From Clusia tigrina (Eukaryota > Arthropoda > Insecta > Diptera > Clusiidae), in NCBI GenBank assembly GCA_920105625.2, contig OV050030.1, forward strand, positions 242,823,889-242,887,888: DNA of 64,000 nucleotides. Reading direction: 5' to 3'. Made by a program: the position numbers and the translations under genes. The notes beneath the pieces are model-generated. The model searched no databases. It was not told the DNA's origin and saw only the letters and a program-made list of their open reading frames with translations. Numbering within the stretch: the first letter of the stretch is position 1; the number at the start of each line of letters is the position of its first letter. Below are positions 12,750-24,512 of the stretch, piece after piece.

Positions 12750-14515
12750 GATAGGTGTAGGACGCACCGTATAGAAGTTAGGGCCATTTGAAGTTATATC
12801 AATGTTTTATTTGGGACTCAAGGGAAGCATAGCTTTGAGCGATAGCTTAAATTGACAAGAGGCTCGAGAACTTTATTGTTACAAAATTTCAAGGTTTTAT
12901 GAGGCTCCAGTAAAAAGTTACAAGCATTTGTATGTTGCAAACTTTGATAGGTGTAGGACGTACCGTATAGACGTTAGTGCCATTTGAAGTTTTATCAGTG
13001 TTTGATTTGGGACTCAAGGGTAGCATAGCTTTGAGCGATAGCTTAAATTGACAAGAGGCTCGAGTACTTTATTGTTACAAAATTTCAAGGTTTTATGACG
13101 CTCCACTAAAAAGTTACAAGCATTTGTATGTGGCAGACTTTGATAAGTTTAGGACGTACCGTATAAAAAGTTAGGGCCATTTGAAGTTTTATCAGTGTTT
13201 AATTTGGGACTCATGGGAAGCATAGCTTTGAGCGATAACTTAAATTGACAAGATTCTCGAGTACTTTATTGTTGCAAAATTTCAAGGTTTTATGACGCTC
13301 CAGTAAAAAGTTACAAGCATTTGTATGTTACAAACTTTGATAGGTGTAGGACGTACCGTATAGAAGTTAGGGCCATTTGAGGCTTTATCAGTGTTTGATT
13401 TGGGACTCAAGGGTAGCATAGCTTTGAGCGATAGCTTAAATTGACAAGAGGCTCGAGTACTTTATTGTTAACAAAATTTCAAGTTTTTATGACGCTCCAG
13501 GAAAAAGTTACAAGCATTTGTATCTTGCAAACTTTGATAGGTGTAGGACGTACCGTATAAAAGTTAGGGCCATTTGAAGTTTTATCAGTGTTTGATTTGG
13601 GACTTAAGGGTAGCATAGGTTTGAGCGATTGCTTAAATTGACAAGAGGCTCGAGAACTTTATTGTTACAAAATTTCAAGGTTTTATGACGCTCCAGTAAA
13701 AAGTTACAAACATTTGTATGTTGCAAACTTTGATATGTGTAGGACGTACCGTATATAAGTTAGGGCCATTTGAAGATTTATCAGTGTTTGATTTGGGACT
13801 CAAGGGTAGGATAGCTTTGAGCGATAGCTTAAATTGACAAGAGGCTCGAGAACTTTATTGTTACAAAATTTCAAGGTTCTATGACGCTCCAGTAAAAAGT
13901 TACAAGCATTTGTATGTTGCAAACTTTGATAAGTGTAGGACGTACCGTATAGAAGTTAGGGCCAATTGAAGTTTTATCAGTATTTGATTTGGGACTCAAG
14001 GGTAGCATAGCTTTTAGCGATAGCTTAAATTGACAAGAGGCTCGAGTATTTTATTGTTACAAAATTTCAAGGTTCTATGACGCTCCAGTAAAAAGTTACA
14101 AGCATTTGTATGTTGCAAACTTTTATATGTGTAGGACGTACCGTATAGACGTTAGGGCCATTTGAAGATTTATCAGTGTTTGATTTGGGACCCAAGGGTA
14201 TCATAGCTTCGATCGATAGCTTAAATTGACAAGAGGCTCGAGTACTTTATTGTTACAAAATTTCAAGGTTTTATCACGCTCCAGTAAAACGTTACAAGCA
14301 TTTATATGTTGCAAGCTTTGGTAGGTGTAGGACGTACCGTATATAAGTTAGGGCCATTTGAAGATTTATCAGTGTTTGATTTGGGACTCAAGGGTAGCAT
14401 AGCTTTGAGCGATGGCTTAAATTGACAAGAGGCTCGAGAACTTTATTGTTACAAAATTTCAAGGTTTTATGACGCTCCAGTAAAAAGTTACAAGCATTTG
14501 TATGTTGCAAACTTT
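12750..14515 (+). repeat. Domain A 9-monomer unit, second pair, copy 1 (1,766 bp)
   Basis: Nine monomers plus two added bases (9 x 196 + 2). It starts at the GATAGGTGTAGGACGCACC / TTATATCAATG monomer and repeats directly at 14,516. Shared private variants include AAGATTCTCGAG (near 13,250 and 15,016), GAGGCTTTATCAG, GCATAGGTTTGAGCGATTGC and GGACCCAAGGGTATC. These make the two copies clearly closer to each other than to the 1-3,290 pair. Confidence 0.85.
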
Positions 14516-16281
14516 GATAGGTGTAGGACGCACCGTATAGAAGTTAGGGCCATTTGAAGTTATATCAATGTTTTATTTGGGACTCAAGGGAAGCATAGCT
14601 TTGAGCGATAGCTTAAATTGACAAGAGGCTCGAGAACTTTATTGTTACAAAATTTCAAGGTTTTATGACGCTCCAGTAAAAAGTTACAAGCATTTGTATG
14701 TTGCAAACTTTGATAGGTGTAGGACGTACCGTATAGACGTTAGTGCCATTTGAAGTTTTATCAGTGTTTGATTTGGGACTCAAGGGTAGCATAGCTTTGA
14801 GCGATAGCTTAAATTGACAAGAGGCTCGAGTACTTTATTGTTACAAAATTTCAAGGTTTTATGACGCTCCACTAAAAAGTTACAAGCATTTGTATGTGGC
14901 AGACTTTGATAAGTTTAGGACGTACCGTATAAAAAGTTAGGGCCATTTGAAGTTTTATCAGTGTTTAATTTGGGACTCATGGGAAGCATAGCTTTGAGCG
15001 ATAACTTAAATTGACAAGATTCTCGAGTACTTTATTGTTGCAAAATTTCAAGGTTTTATGACGCTCCAGTAAAAAGTTACAAGCATTTGTATGTTACAAA
15101 CTTTGATAGGTGTAGGACGTACCGTATAGAAGTTAGGGCCATTTGAGGCTTTATCAGTGTTTGATTTGGGACTCAAGGGTAGCATAGCTTTGAGCGATAG
15201 CTTAAATTGACAAGAGGCTCGAGTACTTTATTGTTAACAAAATTTCAAGTTTTTATGACGCTCCAGGACAAAGTTACAAGCATTTGTATCTTGCAAACTT
15301 TGATAGGTGTAGGACGTACCGTATAAAAGTTAGGGCCATTTGAAGTTTTATCAGTGTTTGATTTGGGACTTAAGGGTAGCATAGGTTTGAGCGATTGCTT
15401 AAATTGACAAGAGGCTCGAGAACTTTATTGTTACAAAATTTCAAGGTTTTATGACGCTCCAGTAAAAAGTTACAAGCATTTGTATGTTGCAAACTTTGAT
15501 ATGTGTAGGACGTACCGTATATGAGTTAGGGCCATTTGAAGATTTATCAGTGTTTGATTTGGGACTCAAGGGTAGGATAGCTTTGAGCGATAGCTTAAAT
15601 TGACAAGAGGCTCGAGAACTTTATTGTTACAAAATTTCAAGGTTTTATGACGCTCCAGTAAAAAGTTACAAGCATTTGTATGTTGCAAACTTTGATAAGT
15701 GTAGGACGTACCGTATAGAAGTTAGGGCCAATTGAAGTTTTATCAGTATTTGATTTGGGACTCAAGGGTAGCATAGCTTTTAGCGATAGCTTAAATTGAC
15801 AAGAGGCTCGAGTATTTTATTGTTACAAAATTTCAAGGTTCTATGACGCTCCAGTAAAAAGTTACAAGCATTTGTATGTTGCAAACTTTTATATGTGTAG
15901 GACGTACCGTATAGACGTTAGGGCCATTTGAAGATTTATCAGTGTTTGATTTGGGACCCAAGGGTATCATAGCTTCGATCGATAGCTTAAATTGACAAGA
16001 GGCTCGAGTACTTTATTGTTACAAAATTTCAAGGTTTTATCACGCTCCAGTAAAACGTTACAAGCATTTATATGTTGCAAGCTTTGGTAGGTGTAGGACG
16101 TACCGTATATAAGTTAGGGCCATTTGAAGATTTATCAGTGTTTTATTTGGGACTCAAGGGTAGCATAGCTTTGAGCGATAGCTTAAATTGACAAGAGGCT
16201 CGAGAACTTTATTGTTACAAAATTTCAAGGTTTTATGACGTTCCAGTAAAAAGTTACAAGCATTTGTATGTTGCAAACTTT
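14516..16281 (+). repeat. Domain A 9-monomer unit, second pair, copy 2 (1,766 bp)
   Basis: Near-identical tandem copy of 12,750-14,515, with GTATAAAAAG at 14,927 against 13,161 and the GATC palindrome at 15,971 against 14,205 (both 1,766 bp apart). A third copy does not follow: the monomer at 16,282 is a GATATGTG type, and domain B variants start at 16,478. Confidence 0.85.
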
Positions 16282-16477
16282 GATATGTGTAGGACGTACC
16301 GTATATAAGTTAGGGCCATTTGAAGATTTATCAATGTTTGATTTGGGACTCAAGGGTAGGATAGCTTTGAGCGATAGCTTAAATTGACAAGAGGCTCAAG
16401 TACTTTATTGTTACAAAATTTCAAGGTTTTATGACGCTCCAGTAAAAAGTTACAAGCATTTGTATGTTGCAAACTTT

Positions 16478-16868
16478 GATAGGTTAAGGACGACCCTATA
16501 GAAGTTAGGGCCATTTGAAGTTTTATCAGTGTTTGATTTGGGACTCAAGGGTAGCATATCTTTGAGCGATACCTTAAATTGACAAGAGGCTCGAGTACTT
16601 TATTGTTACAATATTTCAAGGTTTTATGACGCTCCAGTAAAAAGTTACAAGCATTTGTATGTTGCAAACTTTGGCATTTGTAGGACGTACCGTATAGAAG
16701 TTAGGGCCATTTGAAGTTTTATCAGTGTTTGATTTGGGACTCAAGGGTAGCATAGCTTTGAGCGATAGCTTAAATTGAAAATTGGATCGAGTTCGTTATT
16801 GTTACAAAATTTCAAGGTTTTATGACGCTCCAGTAAAAAGTTACAAGAATTTGTATGTTGCAAACTTT
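16478..16868 (+). repeat. Junction between domains A and B
   Basis: The first monomer (16,478-16,672, 195 bp) has GGTTAAGGACGACCC in place of GTGTAGGACGTACC, with one base lost. The next has GGCATTTGTAGG and then AATTGAAAATTGGATCGAG, the hallmark of the last monomer of the domain B 12-mer. So the B array seems to be entered part-way through a unit. From here GAAGTTTTATC replaces GAAGATTTATC almost completely. Confidence 0.7.
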
Positions 16869-18321
16869 AATAGGTGTAGGACGCACCGTATAGAAGTTAG
16901 GGCCATTTGAAGTTTTATCAGTGTTTGATTTGGGACTCAAGGGTAGCTTAGATTTTAGCGATAGCTTAAATTGACAAGAGGCTCAAGTACTTTATTGTTA
17001 CAAAATTTCAAGGTTTTATGACGCTCCAGTAAAAAGTTACAAGCATTTGTATGTTGCAAACTTTGATAGGTGTAGGACGTACCGTATAGAAGTTAGGGCC
17101 ATTTGAAGTTTTATCAGTGTTTGATTTGGGACTCAAGGGTAGCAGAGCTTTGAGCGATAGCTTGAATTGATAAGAGGCTCGAGTACTTTATTGTTACAAA
17201 ATTTCAAGGTTTTATGACGCTCCAGTAAAAAGTTACAAGCATTTGTATGTTGCAAACTTTGGCAGGTGTAGGACGTACCGTATAAAAGTTAGGGCCATTT
17301 GAAGTTTTATCAGTGTTTGATTTGGGACTCAAGGGTAGCATAGCTTTGAGCGATAGCTTAAATTGACAAGAGGCTCGAGTACTTGATTGTTATAATATTT
17401 CAAGGTTTTATGACGCTCCAGTAAAAAGTTACAAGCATTTGTATGTTGCAAACTTTGGCAGGTGTAGGACGTACCGTATAGAAGTTAGGGCCATTTGAAG
17501 TTTTATCAGTGTTTGATTTGGGACTCAAGGGTAGCATAGCTTTGAGCGGTAGCTTAAATTGACAAGAGGCTCGAGTTCTTTATTGTTACAAAATTTCAAG
17601 GTTTTATGACGCTCCAGTAAAAAGTTACAAGAATTTGTATGTTGCAAACTTTAATAGATGTAGGACGCACCGTATAGAAGTTAGGGCCATTTGAAGTTTT
17701 ATCAGTGTTTGATTTGGGACTCAAGGGTAGCATAGCTTTTAGCGATAGCTTAAATTGACAAGAGGCTCGAGTACTTTATTGTTACAAAATTTCAAGGTTT
17801 TATGACGCTCCAGTAAAAAGTTACAAGCATTTGCATGTTGCAAACTTTGGCAGGTGTAGGACGTACCGTATAAAAGTTAGGGCCATTTGAAGTTTTATCA
17901 GTGTTTGATTTGGGACTCAAGGGTAGCATAGCTTTGTGCGGTAGCTTAAATTGAAAAGAGGCTCGAGTACTTTATTGTTACCAAATTTTAAGATTTTATG
18001 ACGCTCCATTAAAAAGTTACAAGCACTTGTATGTTGCATACTTTGATAGGTGTAGGACGTACCGTATAGAAGTTAGGGCCATTTGAAGTTTTATCAGTGT
18101 TTGATTTGGGACTCAAGGGTAGCAGCGCTTTGAGCGATAGCTTAAATTGACAAGAGGCTAGAGTACTTTATTGTTACAAAATTTCAAGGTTTTATGACGC
18201 TCCAGTAAAAAGTTACAAGCATTTGTATGTTGCAAACTTTGATAGGTGTTGGACGTAACGTATAGAATTTAGGGCCATTTGAAGTTTTATCTGTGTTTGA
18301 TTTGGGACTCAAGGGTAGCAT

Positions 18322-18338
18322 AGCTTTGATCAAAAGCT
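18322..18338. other. GATC-centred near-palindrome, type 8 monomers (12 intact copies)
   Basis: AGCT-TTGATCAA-A-AGCT: an 8-bp perfect palindrome between two AGCT, with one extra A. In most monomers this site reads AGCTTTGAGCGATAGCT. Intact copies start at 18,322, 20,674, 22,242, 28,122, 28,906, 29,728, 31,296, 33,686, 34,666, 36,860, 37,640 and 40,396; the copy at 25,966 is broken (GATAAAAAGC). It could be a protein-binding dyad or merely a hitch-hiking mutation; the sequence alone does not decide. Confidence 0.8.
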
Positions 18339-18639
18339 TAAATTGACAAGAGGCTCGAGTACTTTATTGTTACAAAATTTCAAGGTTTTATGACGCTCTA
18401 GTAAAAAGTTACAAGCATTTGTATGTTGCAAACTTTGATAGGTGTAGGACGTACCGTATAGAAGTTAGGGCCATTTGTAGTTCTATCAGTGTTTGGTTTG
18501 GGACTGAAGGGTAGCATAGATTTGAGCGATAGCTTGACTTGACAAGAGGCTCGAGTACTTTATTGTTACAAATATTCAAGGTTTTATGACGTTCCAGTAA
18601 AAAGTTACAAGCATTTGTATGTTGCAAACTTTGATAGGT

Positions 18640-18650
18640 GTACGACGTAC
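18640..18650. other. GTACG-A-CGTAC dyad in type 10 monomers
   Basis: A single G-to-C change (GTAGGACGTAC to GTACGACGTAC) creates a perfect inverted repeat of 5 bp with a 1-base centre at the monomer start. Further copies start at 22,560, 26,284 and 28,244, and later in domain C at the GTGTACGACG monomers. No known function. Confidence 0.6.
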
Positions 18651-19220
18651 CGTATAGAAGTTAGGGCCATTTGAAGTTTTATCAGTGTTTGATTTGGGAC
18701 TCAAGGGTAGCATAGCTTTGAGCGATAGCTTAAATTGAAAATTGGCTCGAGTTCTTTATTGTTACAAAATTTCAAGGTTTTATGACGCTCCAGTAAAAAG
18801 TTACAACCATTTGTATGTTGCAAACTTTGATAGGTGTAGGACGTACCGTATAGAAGTTAGGGCCATTTGAAGTTTTCTCAGTGTTTGATTTGGGACTCAA
18901 GGGTAGCATAGCTTTGAGCGATAGCTTAAATTGACAAGAGGCTCGAGTACTTTATTGTTATAAAATTTCAAGGTTTTATGACGCTCCAGTAAAAAGTTAC
19001 AAGCATTTGTATGTTGCAAACTTTGATAGGTGTTGGACGTACCGTATCGAAGTGAGGGCCATTTGAAGTTTTATCAGTGTTTGATTTGGGACTCAAGGGT
19101 AGCATAGCTTTGAGCGATAGCTTAAATTGAAAATTGGATCGAGTTCGTTATTGTTACAAAATTTCAAGGTTTTATGACGCTCCAGTAAAAAGTTACAAGA
19201 ATTTGTATGTTGCAAACTTT

Positions 19221-20788
19221 AATAGGTGTAGGACGCACCGTATAGAAGTTAGGGCCATTTGAAGTTTTATCAGTGTTTGATTTGGGACTCAAGGGTAGCT
19301 TAGATTTTAGCGATAGCTTAAATTGACAAGAGGCTCAAGTACTTTATTGTTACAAAATTTCAAGGTTTTATGACGCTCCAGTAAAAAGTTACAAGCATTT
19401 GTATGTTGCAAACTTTGATAGGTGTTGGACGTACCGTATAGAAGTTAGGGCCATTTGAAGTTTTATCAGTGTTTGATTTGGGACTCAAGGGTAGCAGAGC
19501 TTTGAGCGATAGCTTGAATTGATAAGAGGCTCGAGTACTTTATTGTTACAAAATTTCAAGGTTTTATGACGCTCCAGTAAAAAGTTACAAGCATTTGTAT
19601 GTTGCAAACTTTGGCAGGTGTAGGACGTACGGTATAGAAGTTAGGGCCATTTGAAGTTTTATCAGTGTTTGATTTGGGACTCAAGGGTAGCATAGCTTTG
19701 AGCGATAGCTTAAATTGACAAGAGGCTCGAGTACTTGATTGTTATAATATTTCAAGGTTTTATGACGCTCCAGTAAAAAGTTACAAGCATTTGTATGTTG
19801 CAAACTTTGGCAGGTGTAGGACGTACCGTATAGAAGTTAGGGCCATTTGAAGTTTTATCAGTGTTTGATTTGGGACTCAAGGGTAGCATAGCTTTGAGCG
19901 GTAGCTTAAATTGACAAGAGGCTCGAGTTCTTTATTGTTACAAAATTTCAAGGTTTTATGACGCTCCAGTAAAAAGTTACAAGAATTTGTATGTTGCAAA
20001 CTTTAATAGATGTAGGACGCACCGTATAGAAGTTAGAGCCATTTGAAGTTTTATCAGTGTTTGATTTGGGACTCAAGGGTAGCATAGCTTTTAGCGATAG
20101 CTTAAATTGACAAGAGGCTCGAGTACTTTATTGTTACAAAATTTCAAGGTTTTATGACGCTCCAGTAAAAAGTTACAAGCATTTGCATGTTGCAAACTTT
20201 GGCAGGTGTAGGACGTACCGTATAAAAGTTAGGGCCATTTGAAGTTTTATCAGTGTTTGATTTGGGACTCAAGGGTAGCATAGCTTTGAGCGGTAGCTTA
20301 AATTGAAAAGAGGCTCGAGTACTTTATTGTTACCAAATTTTAAGATTTTATGACGCTCCATTAAAAAGTTACAAGCACTTGTATGTTGCATACTTTGATA
20401 GGTGTAGGACGTACCGTATAGAAGTTAGGGCCATTTGAAGTTTTATCAGTGTTTGATTTGGGACTCAAGGGTAGCAGCGCTTTGAGCGATAGCTTAAATT
20501 GACAAGAGGCTAGAGTACTTTATTGTTACAAAATTTCAAGGTTTTATGACGCTCCAGTAAAAAGTTACAAGCATTTGTATGTTGCAAACTTTGATAGGTG
20601 TTGGACGTACCGTATAGAATTTAGGGCCATTTGAAGTTTTATCTGTGTTTGATTTGGGACTCAAGGGTAGCATAGCTTTGATCAAAAGCTTAAATTGACA
20701 AGAGGCTCGAGTACTTTATTGTTACAAAATTTCAAGGTTTTATGACGCTCTAGTAAAAAGTTACAAGCATTTGTATGTTGCAAACTTT
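19221..20788 (+). repeat. Domain B HOR copy B2, 8-mer deletion variant (1,568 bp)
   Basis: Types 1 to 8, then directly type 1 of the next copy. Types 9-12 are missing. The exchange falls at a monomer boundary: the type 8 ending GCTCTAGTAAAAAG with ACAAGCATTTG joins the AATAGGTG start of type 1, whereas elsewhere type 1 follows the ACAAGAATTTG ending of type 12. Confidence 0.92.
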
Positions 20789-23140
20789 AATAGGTGTAGG
20801 ACGCACCGTATAGAAGTTAGGGCCATTTGAAGTTTTATCAGTGTTTGATTTGGGACTCAAGGGTAGCTTAGATTTTAGCAATAGCTTAAATTGACAAGAG
20901 GCTCAAGTACTTTATTGTTACAAAATTTCAAGGTTTTATGACGCTCCAGTAAAAAGTTACAAGCATTTGTATGTTGCAAACTTTGATAGGTGTAGGACGT
21001 ACCGTATAGAAGTTAGGGCCATTTGAAGTTTTATCAGTGTTTGATTTGGGACTCAAGGGTAGCAGAGCTTTGAGCGATAGCTTGAATTGATAAGAGGCTC
21101 GAGTACTTTATTGTTACAAAATTTCAAGGTTTTATGACGCTCCAGTAAAAAGTTACAAGCATTTGTATGTTGCAAACTTTGGCAGGTGTAGGACGTACCG
21201 TATATAAGTTAGGGCCATTTGAAGTTTTATCAGTGTTTGATTTGGGACTCAAGGGTAGCATAGCTTTGAGCGATAGCTTAAATTGACAAGAGGCTCGAGT
21301 ACTTGATTGTTATAATATTTCAAGGTTTTATGACGCTCCAGTAAAAAGTTACAAGCATTTGTATGTTGCAAACTTTGGCAGGTGTAGGACGTACCGTATA
21401 GAAGTTAGGGCCATTTGAAGTTTTATCAGTGTTTGATTTGGGACTCAAGGGTAGCATAGCTTTGAGCGGTAGCTTAAATTGACAAGAGGCTCGAGTTCTT
21501 TATTGTTACAAAATTTCAATTTTTTATGACGCTCCAGTAAAAAGTTACAAGAATTTGTATGTTGCAAACTTTAATAGATGTAGGACGCACCGTATAGAAG
21601 TTAGGGCCATTTGAAGTTTTATCAGTGTTTGATTTGGGACTCAAGGGTAGCATAGCTTTTAGCGATAGCTTAAATTGACAAGAGGCTCGAGTACTTTATT
21701 GTTACAAAATTTCAAGGTTTTATGACGCTCCAGTAAAAAGTTACAAGCATTTGCATGTTGCAAACTTTGGCAGGTGTAGGACGTACCGTATAAAAGTTAG
21801 GGCCATTTGAAGTTTTATCAGTGTTTGATTTGGGACTCAAGGGTAGCATAGCTTTGTGCGGTAGCTTAAATTGAAAAGAGGCTCGAGTACTTTATTGTTA
21901 CCAAATTTTAAGATTTTATGACGCTCCATTAAAAAGTTACAAGCACTTGTATGTTGCATACTTTGATAGGTGTAGGACGTACCGTATAGAAGTTAGGGCC
22001 ATTTGAAGTTTTATCAGTGTTTGATTTGGGACTCAAGGGTAGCAGCGCTTTGAGCGATAGCTTAAATTGACAAGAGGCTAGAGTACTTTATTGTTACAAA
22101 ATTTCAAGGTTTTATGACGCTCCAGTAAAAAGTTACAAGCATTTGTATGTTGCAAACTTTGATAGGTGTTGGACGTACCGTATAGAATTTAGGGCCATTT
22201 GAAGTTTTATCTGTGTTTGATTTGGGACTCAAGGGTAGCATAGCTTTGATCAAAAGCTTAAATTGACAAGAGGCTCGAGTACTTTATAGTTACAAAATTT
22301 CAAGGTTTTATGACGCTCTAGTAAAAAGTTACAAGCATTTGTATGTTGCAAACTTTGATAGGTGTAGGACGTACCGTATAGAAGTTAGGGCCATTTGTAG
22401 TTCTATCAGTGTTTGGTTTGGGACTGAAGGGTAGCATAGATTTGAGCGATAGCTTGACTTGACAAGAGGCTCGAGTACTTTATTGTTACAAAATTTCAAG
22501 GTTTTATGACGTTCCAGTAAAAAGTTACAAGCATTTGTATGTTGCAAACTTTGATAGGTGTACGACGTACCGTATAGAAGTTAGGGCCATTTGAAGTTTT
22601 ATCAGTGTTTGATTTGGGACTCAAGGGTAGCATAGCTTTGAGCGATAGCTTAAATTGAAAATTGGCTCGAGTTCTTTATTGTTACAAAATTTCAAGGTTT
22701 TATGACGCTCCAGTAAAAAGTTACAACCATTTGTATGTTGCAAACTTTGATAGGTGTAGGACGTACCGTATAGAAGTTAGGGCCATTTGAGGTTTTCTCA
22801 GTGTTTGATTTGGGACTCAAGGGTAGCATAGCTTTGAGCGATAGCTTAAATTGACAAGAGGCTCGAGTACTTTATTGTTATAAAATTTCAAGGTTTTATG
22901 ACGCTCCAGTAAAAAGTTACAAGCATTTGTATGTTGCAAACTTTGATAGGTGTTGGACGTACCGTCTCGAAGTTAGGGCCATTTGAAGTTTTATCAGTGT
23001 TTGATTTGGGACTCAAGGGTAGCATAGCTTTGAGCGATAGCTTAAATTGAAAATTGGATCGAGTTCGTTATTGTTACAAAATTTCAAGGTTTTATGACGC
23101 TCCAGTAAAAAGTTACAAGAATTTGTATGTTGCAAACTTT
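20789..23140 (+). repeat. Domain B HOR copy B3, complete 12-mer (2,352 bp)
   Basis: Complete copy, types 1-12. Private changes include AATTTCAATTTTTTATG in type 4 near 21,515 and GTCTCGAAG in type 12 near 22,963. Confidence 0.92.
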
Positions 23141-24512
23141 AATAGGTGTAGGACGCACCGTATAGAAGTTAGGGCCATTTGAAGTTTTATCAGTGTTTGA
23201 TTTGGGACTCAAGGGTAGCTTAGATTTTAGCGATAGCTTAAATTGACAAGAGGCTCAAGTACTTTATTGTTACAAAATTTCAAGGTTTTATGACGCTCCA
23301 GTAAAAAGTTACAAGCATTTGTATGTTGCAAACTTTGATAGGTGTAGGACGTACCGTATAGAAGTTAGGGCCATTTGAAGTTTTATCAGTGTTTGATTTG
23401 GGACTCAAGGGTAGCAGAGCTTTGAGCGATAGCTTGAATTGATAAGAGGCTCGAGTACTTTATTGTTACAAAATTTCAAGGTTTTATGACGCTCCAGTAA
23501 AAAGTTACAAGCATTTGTATGTTGCAAACTTTGGCAGGTGTAGGACGTACGGTATAGAAGTTAGGGCCATTTGAAGTTTTATCAGTGTTTGATTTGGGAC
23601 TCAAGGGTAGCATAGCTTTGAGCGATAGCTTAAATTGACAAGAGGCTCGAGTACTTGATTGTTATAATATTTCAAGGTTTTATGACGCTCCAGTAAAAAG
23701 TTACAAGCATTTGTATGTTGCAAACTTTGGCAGGTGTAGGACGTACCGTATAGAAGTTAGGGCCATTTGAAGTTTTATCAGTGTTTGATTTGGGACTCAA
23801 GGGTAGCATAGCTTTGAGCGGTAGCTTAAATTGACAAGAGGCTCGAGTTCTTTATTGTTACAAAATTTCAAGGTTTTATGACGCTCCAGTAAAAAGTTAC
23901 AAGAATTTGTATGTTGCAAACTTTAATAGATGTAGGACGCACCGTATAGAAGTTAGGGCCATTTGAAGTTTTATCAGTGTTTGATTTGGGACTCAAGGGT
24001 AGCATAGCTTTTAGCGATAGCTTAAATTGACAAGAGGCTCGAGTACTTTATTGTTACAAAATTTCAAGGTTTTATGACGCTCCAGTAAAAAGTTACAACC
24101 ATTTGTATGTTGCAAACTTTGATAGGTGTAGGACGTACCGTATAGAAGTTAGGGCCATTTGAGGTTTTCTCAGTGTTTGATTTGGGACTCAAGGGTAGCA
24201 TAGCTTTGAGCGATAGCTTAAATTGACAAGAGGCTCGAGTACTTTATTGTTATAAAATTTCAAGGTTTTATGACGCTCCAGTAAAAAGTTACAAGCATTT
24301 GTATGTTGCAAACTTTGATAGGTGTTGGACGTACCGTATCGAAGTTAGGGCCATTTGAAGTTTTATCAGTGTTTGATTTGGGACTCAAGGGTAGCATAGC
24401 TTTGAGCGATAGCTTAAATTGAAAATTGGATCGAGTTCGTTATTGTTACAAAATTTCAAGGTTTTATGACGCTCCAGTAAAAAGTTACAAGAATTTGTAT
24501 GTTGCAAACTTT
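23141..24512 (+). repeat. Domain B HOR copy B4, 7-mer deletion variant (1,372 bp)
   Basis: Order is 1, 2, 3, 4, a 5/10 hybrid, 11, 12. The monomer at 23,925 begins as type 5 (AATAGATG, CGCACC, CTTTTAGCG) but ends with the ACAACCATTTG mark of type 10, and type 11 follows at 24,121. The crossover therefore lies inside a monomer and keeps register, removing exactly five monomers. Confidence 0.92.

Larger units (their letters stand above)
1..16477 (+). repeat. Satellite domain A: GAAGATTTATC / TTCAAAAATTTC monomer subfamilies
   Basis: About 84 monomers. Diagnostic variants rare or absent further right are GTATATAAG at the start, GAAGATTTATCAG, GGGTAGGATAGC, CTCGAGAAC, GTTCAAAAATTTCAAG, GTAGACGTTAGTGCC, TTATATCAATG and CTTCGATCGATAGC. 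The same monomer types recur in blocks, but the order is re-shuffled between blocks rather than kept as a single HOR. Single-base insertions such as GTATAAAAAG (from 3,353, 6,294, 7,079, 8,257, 10,807, 13,161 and 14,927) shift the phase by one and help to trace block copies. The domain ends where domain B variants begin at 16,478. Confidence 0.85.
16869..19220 (+). repeat. Domain B HOR copy B1, complete 12-mer (2,352 bp)
   Basis: All twelve types are present in order 1-12. Compared with copy B3 I noted roughly a dozen single-base differences by eye, such as CGTAACG against CGTACCG in type 8 and GTATAAAAG against GTATATAAG in type 3. Types within the unit differ from each other at many more places. 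Confidence 0.92.
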
